NCBI GenBank assembly: GCA_013997645.1 | Contig: PNKB01000006.1 | Span: 1-64,000 of the forward strand | DNA from: Cyanobacteria bacterium PR.3.49 | Lineage (GTDB): Bacteria > Cyanobacteriota > Vampirovibrionia > Obscuribacterales > Obscuribacteraceae | Direction: 5' to 3' | Length of the DNA: 64,000 bases | Shown here: positions 26,197 to 35,107 of the stretch, in pieces | Layout of the letters: the number at the start of each line of letters is the position of its first letter | Numbering within the stretch: the first letter of the stretch is position 1 | Translations under genes and position numbers: made by a program | The notes under the pieces: model-generated | Seen by the model: only the letters and a program-made list of their open reading frames with translations | What the model was told of the DNA's origin: nothing | The model's database searches: none

Positions 26197-27363
26197 TTAT
26201 TGAGAATCCGGACCTTTAGCCGGTTCCATCGCTTTCATGCTGCCCGAACTTCTCGGATTGACCGGAGCATCAGCTTTGAGCAGATCGAAACGCGGCATTT
26301 CAATTGAGCGAGTAAATTTGCGATCGTCTCTGACTTTGAGAATCTGACTGATGGTGTCTTTGATACCGGCGCAAATATTATCAAGCGGCAGATCATCGCC
26401 GTCGTAACCGAACGGATCTTCAATGTCCTCGGCAATCAGTTCAATGCCTACCAGAAAGTAAGTGCTGATCATTACCAACGGCATCAGCCACCAGATGGAA
26501 AATTCCTGAGATAGATACCAGGGCATGGCCAGCAAGTTAAGCGCAATACCTTGCCGCATGAAGGCGCGGTAAGAGATGGCAATTGGACTATTTTTGATGC
26601 GCTCGCAAGATCCTTGAATATTCATCAATTGCAAGGCATGTCCATCCAACTGCAAAGCCATTATCGTATCCACGTGACCATCCCTGCGCCATTGCAGGAG
26701 CAAATCATAGATCTTTCCTGCCACATGCAATGGAATATTGCGCACTTCCGAATCGCTCAAGGGACCGACTCCAGGCAGAGGGCGGCTGGGGACGGTGTCA
26801 CGAAGGTGATGTTTGAGCGCGTAGGAAAAAGAGATGATCAATTCGCCGAAGCGGACCTTTTCGGAATTGCGAATAGTGTCGAGCGCCCGGATTTTCAGGC
26901 AGATGTTGCGCGAATCATTGACCAGCTGTCCCCAGAGCTTTCGACCTTCCCACCATCTTTCATAAGCAGAGTTCGTCCGAAAAACCAAAAGCAAACCGAG
27001 AATAATTCCCATCGAGGAGACCGAGCCGAACTCCTTGAACATATGGGTAGTGATCATTTTGTCGGCTATCCAATCGACAAGAAACGCATAGCAAGCCATG
27101 CCCGCGACATACAACCAGACGCGTTTGAAAACAGGAATTCTGTGAGCCAGGGTAAACGGTCTCGACCACATCTGCAGTGTGTACGCAAGACCGCTCTTCT
27201 TTTCCGGCGGCAAAGCCGTTGTGGCATAGCGAAATGCCATCTCCAGAGATTCTATGTCTGTGGAGTGCGTTTCTGTACTTTCGCCGTCAAATGCGTCAGG
27301 CACTATTACCCCCCGGTACGAGCCGTACCTGGACCTCTTTACGTTTTTCCCTGAAAGCCGCAT
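26197..27363 (-). CDS. bestrophin-family anion channel
   Basis: Membrane protein of 388 residues in the bestrophin (RFP-TM) family of pentameric anion channels. Clear marks: hydrophobic helix VWLYVAGMACYAFLVDWIAD, the family motif VFRTNSAYERWWEGRKLWGQLVNDSRN (about 128-155), paired C-terminal helices (IALNLLAMPWYLSQE, WLMPLVMISTYFLVGIELIAE) and FGYDGDDLPLDNICAGI near 322. The N-terminal 55 and C-terminal 40 residues are extra tails. It is convergent with pspA and follows the MDR gene on the same strand, with a terminator between. Confidence 0.88.
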   Translation of the reverse strand: MRLSGKNVKRSRYGSYRGVIVPDAFDGESTETHSTDIESLEMAFRYATTALPPEKKSGLAYTLQMWSRPFTLAHRIPVFKRVWLYVAGMACYAFLVDWIADKMITTHMFKEFGSVSSMGIILGLLLVFRTNSAYERWWEGRKLWGQLVNDSRNICLKIRALDTIRNSEKVRFGELIISFSYALKHHLRDTVPSRPLPGVGPLSDSEVRNIPLHVAGKIYDLLLQWRRDGHVDTIMALQLDGHALQLMNIQGSCERIKNSPIAISYRAFMRQGIALNLLAMPWYLSQEFSIWWLMPLVMISTYFLVGIELIAEDIEDPFGYDGDDLPLDNICAGIKDTISQILKVRDDRKFTRSIEMPRFDLLKADAPVNPRSSGSMKAMEPAKGPDSQ

Positions 27364-27514
27364 TTTCCCTTATGTGCGCGCGCTTGCCAAGGAAATGCGC
27401 TTAAAAAAATGCGTCAGCGACCTGATTTCTCGCGACTGCAACCGAGAACCCGCCACCCGGTTGGTTTTCGGAATCAAAAGAATGGGGAAAGTTTGTTAAC
27501 TTTTGCCCAAAGAG

Positions 27515-27544
27515 CAAACCCCGGCACTTCAGTACCGGGGTTGC
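27515..27544 (-). terminator. Rho-independent-type hairpin after the MDR oxidoreductase gene
   Basis: Stem CAACCCCGG/CCGGGGTTTG with a 10-base loop, about 40 bp after the stop of the gene at 27585 on the minus strand, followed on that strand by CTCTTTGGG. The stem is strong and the T-tract short. Confidence 0.65.
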
Positions 27545-27584
27545 GAACTGTTCAATTTGTTCAGCCCAAGTTGAGCAAACTGCC

Positions 27585-28607
27585 TTACTTGACTGTTTCT
27601 CTTGCTGTCTGAGGCACGGTGGCGACGATTTTGCCGCGCACGTGACGCATGGAGAGGCGAATCAGCGCATCGGGAATTTCTTCCAGAGTGACTGTTTCTT
27701 CTACCATTGGCTTGATCTGTCCTTTCGAAGCCAGCGCACCAAATTCGATACCAATGCGAGCCAGCTCATCCAGAGCGCTTTCATCTTCAGACTGATAGGC
27801 AGAGGCGAGAGCCACTTCGTGGATGGAGATTGCTTTTTTGAATTGTTCGAATTGTGTGAGGTCGGGCAAGCCGGCGATGCAAGCGATAGAGCCGTTCAGG
27901 GCCAGCATTTCGAGAGAGGCGGTGGCGTTCTCGGGCGAAACTGTATCGATAATGTAATCGACACCTTTGCCTTCAGTGATCAGTTTGACCTTGTCGCCGA
28001 CATTTTCAGCCTGGTAGTCGATAACGTACTCGGCGCCCAGGTCTTTGACGAATTTGGCGTTGTGACGAGAACAGGTAGCGATGATTTTGAGACCGGCCAG
28101 TCTGGCGAGCTGAACGGAAAAACCGCCCACACCGCCTGCTCCGCCATGAATCAAAATGGTTTTGCCGGATTGCACTTTGAGCTTTCTGTGCAGGGCCTGA
28201 TAGGCGGTGAAACCTGCGCAGGGAAGAGCGGCTGCTTCTATGAAGGAGAGACCTTCAGGCATCCAGGCAAGGGCTCTCGATTTGGCGATGGCGTACTGGC
28301 CAAAACCGCCGCGGCGAGAAAAATCGCCATGGAAATAAACTTGGTCGCCGTCCAGCCATTCGTCTACGTCCGGACCGAGGGCGTCAACGACGCCGGCGAC
28401 GTCCAGACCCAGAATTTGCGGATATTTCCAATCCGGCATTCCGGTGGCGGCTAATTTGTAATCGATCGGATTGAGACCGGCGGCATGGACGCGGACGCGC
28501 ACTTCGCCTGGTCCCGGCTTGGGCAGATCGACTTCGGTGGCGTACAGGCTATCCGGAGTGCCCGGTCTGTCAAGGACGAGTGCTTTCATTACCAGTTGAG
28601 ACCCCAT
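27585..28607 (-). CDS. MDR-family NAD(P)H:quinone oxidoreductase-like protein
   Basis: Medium-chain dehydrogenase/reductase of 340 residues, quinone-reductase class without catalytic zinc ligands. It shows the GroES-like N-terminal half (VRVHAAGLNPIDYKLAATG, GLDVAGVV), then the Rossmann fold with HGGAGGVGGFSVQLARLAG for NADPH. The specific substrate is unknown. The start could be the ATG at 28607 or MKALVL at 28589; neither has a strong Shine-Dalgarno. Divergent from the gene at 28868. Confidence 0.85.
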   Translation of the reverse strand: MGSQLVMKALVLDRPGTPDSLYATEVDLPKPGPGEVRVRVHAAGLNPIDYKLAATGMPDWKYPQILGLDVAGVVDALGPDVDEWLDGDQVYFHGDFSRRGGFGQYAIAKSRALAWMPEGLSFIEAAALPCAGFTAYQALHRKLKVQSGKTILIHGGAGGVGGFSVQLARLAGLKIIATCSRHNAKFVKDLGAEYVIDYQAENVGDKVKLITEGKGVDYIIDTVSPENATASLEMLALNGSIACIAGLPDLTQFEQFKKAISIHEVALASAYQSEDESALDELARIGIEFGALASKGQIKPMVEETVTLEEIPDALIRLSMRHVRGKIVATVPQTARETVK

Positions 28608-28740
28608 GTGTAGTAACGGCGGGAGAGTGGAAGTAGATACGGTGTGTCGAGTATTCTAAAGGGCTGTCAGGCGAAGGCAAAGGAAAAGTGCCCTGAAACT
28701 TAGATTTCTCAACATTTTTACTTCTTAAGGCAGATGCGTT

Positions 28741-28770
28741 TTGATAAGAAAACCGCATGCAAGCTATGTT
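28741..28770 (+). promoter_or_regulatory. candidate promoter of the DUF47-PiT operon
   Basis: TTGATA, 18-bp spacer, TATGTT, about 98 bp before the gene at 28868. The match is modest. An ACAATTGT palindrome lies downstream at about 28821. Confidence 0.3.
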
Positions 28771-28867
28771 TGAGCACATATGCGTGGACAGCGGTGCGAA
28801 AGATTCTCGATTACAAAACGACAATTGTTATTACAAATCAAAAGGGCCCAGCCACTAAGATAGGCGC

Positions 28868-29854
28868 ATGCAAGGTCTGCAGTTTGTCCCCTATAAGCGC
28901 CTGGGCTTCACTCCCAACATCATTGTCGACTCCCAACCACTCGAGTCGACGCTGCTCACTCTCAGCCACTGGCCGGGCAGTGGCAGCCCGCCGGAGCTGA
29001 AAGCGGACCTATCCGCTGAAATTGTTTTCAACTTTCTAGAAACCGACTTTCCGCGCCCTGAGGCTGAGGCGATTTCCAACAATCATTTTGATGAAGACGG
29101 TCTGGTCGGGCTGTTTGCTTTGCTGAATCCTCAGATCGCCCAGGAAGAGAAAGACTTTCTTCTCGATGTGGCGACGGCCGGAGACTTCGGCACGTTCAAG
29201 AATCGTGAAGCTGCTCACGTCACCTTCGTGCTTCAAGCCTGGGCTGAGCCTGCTCGGTCTCCGCTCAACAGGACAGTTTTTCAGCGTCCTTACGATGAAA
29301 TTACGAGCATCCTCTATGAAGAGCTGCTGCCTCGTTTCTCAAATTTATTTCAGCGTGTGCATTTTTTGGAACAGTACTGGAAGGACGAAGACACTCTTTT
29401 GGAGTGGAGCGAAGCAGCAATTGAAAGTGGCGAGATCAAAATAGAGGAATATCGCGACCTTGATTTTGCAGTGGTGCAAACTCCAGGCAGCAAAGAGTGG
29501 GCGGCAGCGCGCCCACAACTTGATGGCGCCCGCTGGACGCATCAAATCTGCCACCAATACGCCGTTCACAATGTCACCGGTTGTTCGCGCATTTTGGTCT
29601 CGGACGGCAACCGCCATGATTTTTATTATCGTTATGAGACATGGGTGGAGCTTGTAGAGCGCAAACCGCTGCCCAGATTGGATTTAAAACCACTGGCGGC
29701 GCGGCTGAATGCCCTGGAAAACAAAAAAATCTGGCGAGCCGAGGGAGTCGAAGACATCGTTCCGCACCTGAGCGCGGAAGTAAAAGCCGATTCGAAACTG
29801 AGCACTGCGGCTGTCAAAGAAGCCTTTATAGAGTTCTTCACCTCCTTCACTTAA
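28868..29854 (+). CDS. conserved protein of unknown function (DUF6687-like)
   Basis: Soluble protein of 328 residues. It begins with QGLQFVPYKRLGFTPNIIVD and has TLSHWPGSG and NHFDEDGLVGLFAL near residue 76, which resembles the DHH-like metal motif of some phosphoesterases. From memory this pattern fits family DUF6687; treat the number as tentative. No signal peptide or membrane helix. It lies 37 bp ahead of the DUF47 gene in the same direction and so may belong to the phosphate operon. Confidence 0.6.
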   Translation: MQGLQFVPYKRLGFTPNIIVDSQPLESTLLTLSHWPGSGSPPELKADLSAEIVFNFLETDFPRPEAEAISNNHFDEDGLVGLFALLNPQIAQEEKDFLLDVATAGDFGTFKNREAAHVTFVLQAWAEPARSPLNRTVFQRPYDEITSILYEELLPRFSNLFQRVHFLEQYWKDEDTLLEWSEAAIESGEIKIEEYRDLDFAVVQTPGSKEWAAARPQLDGARWTHQICHQYAVHNVTGCSRILVSDGNRHDFYYRYETWVELVERKPLPRLDLKPLAARLNALENKKIWRAEGVEDIVPHLSAEVKADSKLSTAAVKEAFIEFFTSFT

Positions 29855-29891
29855 CCCCTCAATGGGTAGAATAATGGGGGAGCATTCATGC

Positions 29892-30527
29892 ATGGCTGAT
29901 AAGAATCCGAACTGGCTCAGCAAGGTTTTCGAGCCGAAAACCGATTTCTACAAAATACTGATTGATCAAGCAACGATGACGCTGCATGGTCTCGAGGCGC
30001 TCGAATGCTGGCTTCTGGAAGGTGCAGACGAACGCTGCCAGACTGTAAGAGATTTCGAGAATCAAGCCGACCAGATCAAACAAGACTTGCAACGGCGCCT
30101 GGTCGAGTCTTTCGTCACTCCTTTCGACCGGGAAGACATCTACGATCTCTCCACTCGTCTGGACGAAATCATCAATTCAGCCAAGGCGACGGCGCGTGAA
30201 ATTGAAGCTTTCACAGTGTCGCCCGAAGATGCTTACATGAATCAAATGGCTCGCACACTCGTGGAAGGCGCACGCTGCCTGGTCAATGCCTTCACGACAT
30301 TGAAAGACAAGAATTTTTCCGAAGCGGAAGTTCAGGCCGCCCTGGCACGCAAATCCGAGAATCGACTCTCCAAACTCTATCGTCAAGCAATGAGAGAATT
30401 GTTTTCCATAAACGATCTCAAACGCATTATGCGCACGGTGGAAGTCTATCGCAGCTTCGTTTCAGCCGCAGAGCACATCGACAGAGTGGGCGCAAAACTG
30501 CAACACGTAATCATCAAAATCAGCTAG
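29892..30527 (+). CDS. DUF47/PhoU-like phosphate transport accessory protein
   Basis: All-helical protein of 211 residues, DUF47 (PhoU-like). Typical parts are FYKILIDQATMTLHGLEAL near the start, FENQADQIKQDLQRRL, and FVTPFDREDIYDLSTRLDEIINSAK, where ExxxD and DxxxD motifs bind metal in PhoU-like proteins. I place the start at ATG 29892, which has GGGGGAG 9 bases upstream, rather than 10 codons earlier. It lies 40 bp before the PiT gene. Such DUF47-PiT pairs are common, with DUF47 thought to control the transporter. Confidence 0.9.
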   Translation: MADKNPNWLSKVFEPKTDFYKILIDQATMTLHGLEALECWLLEGADERCQTVRDFENQADQIKQDLQRRLVESFVTPFDREDIYDLSTRLDEIINSAKATAREIEAFTVSPEDAYMNQMARTLVEGARCLVNAFTTLKDKNFSEAEVQAALARKSENRLSKLYRQAMRELFSINDLKRIMRTVEVYRSFVSAAEHIDRVGAKLQHVIIKIS

Positions 30528-30567
30528 ACGCAAAAACAGGTTAATCGAAAAGAATTAGGAAAATCCT

Positions 30568-31605
30568 TTGAATCAAGAATCCACCTATATTCTTTTATTT
30601 GTGATCTTACTTTCTTCCGTGTTTGCGTATTCCAATGGCTTTCAGGACGGCAGCACAGTGGCCGCGTCGATCATCGGAGCCCGCACACTCACTCCTAAGC
30701 AAGCTGTGATCCTGGTTTCAATATTCGAATTTTCCGGAGCGCTCTTGGGCGGCTCGGCGGTCGCCAGCACAGTCAAATCAATTGCCCGATTTCCTAACAG
30801 TCCGGATGTACTCGCCTGGCTCGCCTGCGGAATGTCAGCTGCAATCGGGTGGAATTTTCTCACCAAGCAATTGGGTTTTCCATCCAGCTCAACCCATGCC
30901 ATGGTGGGTGGCTTGCTGGGCGCCATCGTCGCGGCCGGTGCCGGCACCGATTTGATCGTTTGGGGTGAATATCGTCATCTCGTTGATGCCACCGGACTGG
31001 CAAAAGTAATTGTCAGCCTCTTTCTTTCTCCTTTGGTAGGTTTCACGGCAGGATACCTGCTTTTCAAAACTACAATGTTGCTCTTGCTCAAAGCTTCAAC
31101 GCGCGTAAACAAATGGTTGAAAATGGCGCAACTGCCCGCTCTGGCACTCGTCTCTTTCGGACACGGCGCCAATGACACCCAAAAGGTCATGGGTGTGGCT
31201 GTGCTCGCTCTCAATTCAGTAGGAATGCACTCGCAGGAAATTCCGCTTTGGGTGCGCGTTCTGACCGCTATGTCCATGATCCTCGGGATTATTTCGCTGG
31301 CACCGCGCATAGTGCGCAAGGTAGGCAGCGACATCTTTCGCCTTCGACCCGTTCACAGTTTTGTTACCCAGGCAGCTGCGGCTGCCGTCCTTATCTATGC
31401 TTCCATTACCGGCGGTCCGGTTTCCGCATCACAAGTGATATCTTCTGCCGTCATGGGGGTGGGAACAGCAGAGAGGCACAAAGGAGTACATTGGTTGGTT
31501 GCACAAGAGATGCTGATTGCCTGGTTCGTTACTATTCCAGGAGCAGCACTGGCTTCAGCAGTAATGTACTTACTGCTATTCTCCACTTTCACCAAATCAC
31601 ATTGA
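30568..31605 (+). CDS. PiT-family inorganic phosphate transporter
   Basis: Proton- or sodium-coupled phosphate permease of the inner membrane, 345 residues with about ten helices. The family repeats twice: NGFQDGSTVAASIIGARTLTP near residue 25 and FGHGANDTQKVMGV near 193, where GANDxxx is the PiT signature. SSSTHAMVGGLLGA also fits. In the first repeat the usual GxND reads NGFQDG, a variation. TTG start, with AGGA about 10 bases upstream. Operon with DUF47. Its stop codon abuts the stop of the convergent repeat-protein gene. Confidence 0.93.
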   Translation: MNQESTYILLFVILLSSVFAYSNGFQDGSTVAASIIGARTLTPKQAVILVSIFEFSGALLGGSAVASTVKSIARFPNSPDVLAWLACGMSAAIGWNFLTKQLGFPSSSTHAMVGGLLGAIVAAGAGTDLIVWGEYRHLVDATGLAKVIVSLFLSPLVGFTAGYLLFKTTMLLLLKASTRVNKWLKMAQLPALALVSFGHGANDTQKVMGVAVLALNSVGMHSQEIPLWVRVLTAMSMILGIISLAPRIVRKVGSDIFRLRPVHSFVTQAAAAAVLIYASITGGPVSASQVISSAVMGVGTAERHKGVHWLVAQEMLIAWFVTIPGAALASAVMYLLLFSTFTKSH

Positions 31606-32550
31606 CTAGTCTTCTTTGGGGCGCCAGGTTTTTACTGTCTTTCTGTTCTGCGATGGTGCTTCCGTGACATAAGTGCGCTTGCGATAGGCGGCGCGCTCCA
31701 TCGAGTTGACAGCAACTTCAAAAAGCTTGGGTAGAAAGTCGGTAAGACTCATTTCATTGTCGGCAGCCAATTCTTTTGCGCGTTGAACCAGGTCTTTGCT
31801 GATATTCAGCTTTAAGAAAACCATGTTGGGGTCCTGATTCTCGAAACCCTCGCGATCTCCACGACCTCTGGGCGCTCTGTCGTCAGGACGAGAATACCTG
31901 CCGCCTTCACTGCGAGCCGGTCTTCCTTCGTATGATCCTTCCCGTGATTTTCTTTCTTCAAAACCGGAGCGCGGCTTGCGATCTCCATAACCGCCTTCAG
32001 AAGAGCTTGTTCTCGGACGGCGATCGCCATAGCTGCTGCCTTCGGAAGATCCTGTTCGGGGTTTGCGATCTCCGTAACCGCCGCCTGAAGAACTTGATCT
32101 CGGTCTGCGTTCTGCATAACCGCCTTCAGATGAACCGGTTCTGGGTTTGCGATCTCCGTAACTACCTTCAGAAGATCCGGTTCTCGGTCTGCGTTCTGCA
32201 TAACCGCCTTCAGACGATCCGGCTCTCGGCTTACGATCGCCATAACCGCCTTCGGAAGATCGTCCGTAAGACTTACCGGAGCCACTTCCATAACTTCTTT
32301 TCTCGCCTGTGCCTTCGCCTTCAGAGCGGCGCTTATAGCCGCCTTCCTGAGACCCGGACTCGGAGCGAAACTTGGGCTTGCCGGCCGCTCCGGCTCTGGG
32401 TTTGCCGCCAAATTTACCGCCCGTTTTTGCGCCGAATTTGCCACCCGGCTTGCTGCCGCCGGCGCTTGGTTTACCAAACCGCCCTTGTGGCTTGCCGCCT
32501 GCACCCGTGCGTTTCCCACCGGCTGAGCTTCTCGGCTTCTTATTGTCCAT
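31606..32550 (-). CDS. Gly/Arg/Ser repeat protein with RHH-like C-terminal domain
   Basis: Unusual protein of 314 residues. Residues 1-97 are Gly/Lys-rich (GGKFGGKPRAG). Residues 98-196 are seven near-perfect 14-residue repeats of the type SSEGGYGDRKPRTG. Residues 197-238 are Arg/Asp/Gly-rich (PRGRGDREG). Residues 241-285 form a folded unit, MVFLKLNISKDLVQRAKE then MSLTDFLPKLFEVAVN, which looks like a ribbon-helix-helix (strand-helix-helix). The whole is highly basic with a short basic tail. This suggests a disordered nucleic-acid-binding or condensate-forming protein. No function can be assigned. Its stop touches the PiT stop. Confidence 0.75.
   Translation of the reverse strand: MDNKKPRSSAGGKRTGAGGKPQGRFGKPSAGGSKPGGKFGAKTGGKFGGKPRAGAAGKPKFRSESGSQEGGYKRRSEGEGTGEKRSYGSGSGKSYGRSSEGGYGDRKPRAGSSEGGYAERRPRTGSSEGSYGDRKPRTGSSEGGYAERRPRSSSSGGGYGDRKPRTGSSEGSSYGDRRPRTSSSEGGYGDRKPRSGFEERKSREGSYEGRPARSEGGRYSRPDDRAPRGRGDREGFENQDPNMVFLKLNISKDLVQRAKELAADNEMSLTDFLPKLFEVAVNSMERAAYRKRTYVTEAPSQNRKTVKTWRPKED
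31963..32259 (-). repeat. tandem 42-bp coding repeat (seven units)
   Basis: Seven consecutive 14-codon units in the gene above. Units alternate between YGDRKPR (1, 3, 5, 7) and YAERRPR (2, 4), with unit 6 YGDRRPR and one inserted Ser. The true period is therefore partly 84 bp, which suggests growth by duplication of a two-unit block. The repeat keeps frame in all three frames, so overlapping ORFs on both strands are by-products. Confidence 0.85.
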
Positions 32551-32650
32551 TGCTTTCGATAGTCCTTATATATGCAATTGCAGCTTATATGACAATACGC
32601 TTTATTGCCAGACTCAAAAGTTCAGGTCAAGGGAAAAACTTCACGCTTTT

Positions 32651-34999
32651 CTATCGCCACTGGAAATCTCTGACATTTCGCTCGGACCGCACGACGGATC
32701 CGCCGGCAGGATGGTAGACGGGATGATAAGCCTTCCTAGAGCCCGGGTAACCGGTTTGATAAGCGCGTCGCTTGTCCGCGGCTTTGCGTCTGGTCGAGGC
32801 TGCTTTCGGCTTAGCCACCGCAGGCAATACCAGCGCTTTGGCTGTTGCCCGCAAACCGCCTTTGCCGTCAGTCAGCACCGGCTCTGGTGCAGTTTGAGAA
32901 ACTTGCGCAGGCTCAGCAATGGGAGAAGATTCGGGTTTCACAGGCGAGCCTGAATTATCTTCTTTCGGCTTCAAAGGCTGCAATGCCCAGGATTGAGGCT
33001 TAACCGGCTCGGGAATCGGGCGCGGCACTCTGGGTGCATATTTCGGTGTCAGCTTTCGCTCCAGGCTTTGCTGCGCTTTCAAATCTTCTTCTGCTTTCAT
33101 TTTGCTCGGATAGGACTTGGCCATCATCTCGCCGGCCGGCATCTTGTGCACTTTGTAATAAGAAGAATTGAAATCGCGGAAGATTGCGGCGGCAACTGTT
33201 CCACCCGTAACTTTCTTGCCGATTGCCGCGCTGTGATCCTTGTTGCCGGCCCAGACAGCAGTCACCATATCGGGAGTAAAACCGACAAACCAGAGGTCGG
33301 TCGAATTGTCCGATGTGCCGGTCTTGCCTGCCACTGTGCGGTCTTTCAACTTAGCGGCGGTGCCTGTACCCTTGGTCACCACATCTTCGAGAATGGAATT
33401 GAGCTCGAGCACGCACCTTGGATCGAAGACTCGATGAAGGTAAGGTTCATATTTATGCAGCACGTTTCTGCCGTCCAATGAAGTAATCATGCGAACGGTC
33501 CACGGCTCCACCGCCACCCCGGCTCGGGCAAAGGTTCCGTAGGCTCCGGCCATTTCGATGGGGGAAACAGCCGCACTGCCTAAAGCCAGAGACAGGTTGG
33601 CTTGCAGTGGTGATTTTATTCCGGCATCTTGAGCCGCCATGATTATCGGCTGCATACCGATTTGACGGGCGACTTTCACTGCACATACGTTGCGAGATTG
33701 ATATAGCGCCTGTCGGACTGTTATCTTGCCCAAGAACTTGCCGTCATAGTTTTTAGGAATGTAAGTTGCCGCGCCGATTTGCGGAACCTCCAACTTGGTG
33801 TCTTCAAGAAAACTTTCGCTGTCTAAGGCACCATTCGTAAAAGCGGCCAGGTATACAAAAGGTTTGAATGACGAACCGGCAGTATGCGGATTGGTAGCGC
33901 AATTCCACTGATTTTTCCAGAAATCTCCGGCACCGCCGACGAGGGCGCGCACAGCCCCGTTCGACACCGCGCATGCCACTATTGCTCCTTCATCGATGCC
34001 CCTGGGCGCGCGATCGATTCCTTTCTGGATGGTCTCCTCCGCCAGCCGCTGCGCATCTTGATCGAGGGTTGTGTAGACGCGAACTCCGCGTCCGATGCGA
34101 GTCGTATCGCCCTCATCCGGCAAGAGAACTTTTACCATCTCGAGCACATAGGAAATAAAGTAAGGAAATTTATCAAAAGGCGTGGTATCGATGGTGGTGC
34201 GGCGGCCGCCGAATATCAGCGGTGTCATCATCGCAGTTTCATATTGAGCAGGCGAGATATAGCCGTTGTCCGCCATCATCCCCAGCACTTGTTTCTGTCT
34301 TTTCAGCGCATCTATTCTATTTTTCTGATCTCCCAAAATTGAGGGGCTCTTGATCAGTCCAGCAATGAAAGCCGCCTCCGGCAACGTCAACGCATTGGCA
34401 TGCTTGCCGAAATAGGTCGTGGCCGCCTGTTCTACACCCCAGGCTCCATTGCCGAAATATATTTCGTTGAGATAAGCCTGCAAGATTTGCCACTTGCTGT
34501 AGCGGCATTCGATCATGAATGCAAGCGCGGTCTCGGAGAGCTTGCGGATCAAAGTCCGCTGTTCGCCTTCATGGAAAAGATTTTTCACAAGCTGCTGTGT
34601 AATAGTAGAGCCGCCTTCGACCATTCTTCCGGCTTTGATATTGGCGAGCATGGCGCGCGTCACGCCGATAAAACTAACTCCTGCATGTTCGAAAAACTGC
34701 CGGTCTTCCACAGCCACAACAGCCTGAGTCATCTGGCTCGATACCTGGCTGAGAGGAACGATGCGATGTTTGACGCCGGGATTGACGGTCAAAACAAGCT
34801 TGTCGTTGCGATCGTAAATTTCAATCGGCGAGCCGTGATGGTAATGTTCCAGATACGCAAGGTCTGGAATATCGCGCAAATCCCAATACACAAGCGCACC
34901 GAAAATAGTCACTGCCAGAATTAGTGCAGTGAAGGCAACTAATGTCGTGTATTTGACGACATTGCCTATCTTGTAGACTATTGGCGGAAACATGATCAT
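32651..34999 (-). CDS. class A penicillin-binding protein (PBP1A-like)
   Basis: Bifunctional peptidoglycan glycosyltransferase/transpeptidase. One N-terminal membrane helix (LVAFTALILAVTIFGALVYW) is followed by the GT51 domain: VAVEDRQFFEHAGVS with the catalytic glutamate, GGSTITQQLVKNLF, and LNEIYFGNGAWGVEQAA. The transpeptidase has SSFK (AGSSFKPFVY), SRN (SRNVCAVK) and KTG (VAGKTGTSDNSTD). A Pro/Lys-rich tail of about 150 residues follows. The ORF-track start (TTG at 35092) would leave only 15 bp to the divergent GNAT gene, so I prefer ATG at 34999 (or 34993). Acts with MreBCD/PBP2 or the divisome. Confidence 0.93.
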   Translation of the reverse strand: MIMFPPIVYKIGNVVKYTTLVAFTALILAVTIFGALVYWDLRDIPDLAYLEHYHHGSPIEIYDRNDKLVLTVNPGVKHRIVPLSQVSSQMTQAVVAVEDRQFFEHAGVSFIGVTRAMLANIKAGRMVEGGSTITQQLVKNLFHEGEQRTLIRKLSETALAFMIECRYSKWQILQAYLNEIYFGNGAWGVEQAATTYFGKHANALTLPEAAFIAGLIKSPSILGDQKNRIDALKRQKQVLGMMADNGYISPAQYETAMMTPLIFGGRRTTIDTTPFDKFPYFISYVLEMVKVLLPDEGDTTRIGRGVRVYTTLDQDAQRLAEETIQKGIDRAPRGIDEGAIVACAVSNGAVRALVGGAGDFWKNQWNCATNPHTAGSSFKPFVYLAAFTNGALDSESFLEDTKLEVPQIGAATYIPKNYDGKFLGKITVRQALYQSRNVCAVKVARQIGMQPIIMAAQDAGIKSPLQANLSLALGSAAVSPIEMAGAYGTFARAGVAVEPWTVRMITSLDGRNVLHKYEPYLHRVFDPRCVLELNSILEDVVTKGTGTAAKLKDRTVAGKTGTSDNSTDLWFVGFTPDMVTAVWAGNKDHSAAIGKKVTGGTVAAAIFRDFNSSYYKVHKMPAGEMMAKSYPSKMKAEEDLKAQQSLERKLTPKYAPRVPRPIPEPVKPQSWALQPLKPKEDNSGSPVKPESSPIAEPAQVSQTAPEPVLTDGKGGLRATAKALVLPAVAKPKAASTRRKAADKRRAYQTGYPGSRKAYHPVYHPAGGSVVRSERNVRDFQWR

Positions 35000-35107
35000 T
35001 GTTGGGGGATTCTTTCTGGTCCTGATCGCTGATTTACTGCCTGATTCGAATCGTGGCACAGGTGGGGTAAAAGCGTCAACAAAAAGGTGCAACGAGGAAT
35101 ATCACCA

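Noticed and set aside
31812-32519. 235-aa ORF in another frame of the repeat protein, and the 261-aa ORF opposite (31932-32717)
   Set aside because: The 42-bp repeat keeps every frame open. The chosen frame has the ordered RHH-like C-terminus and a normal start, which the others lack.
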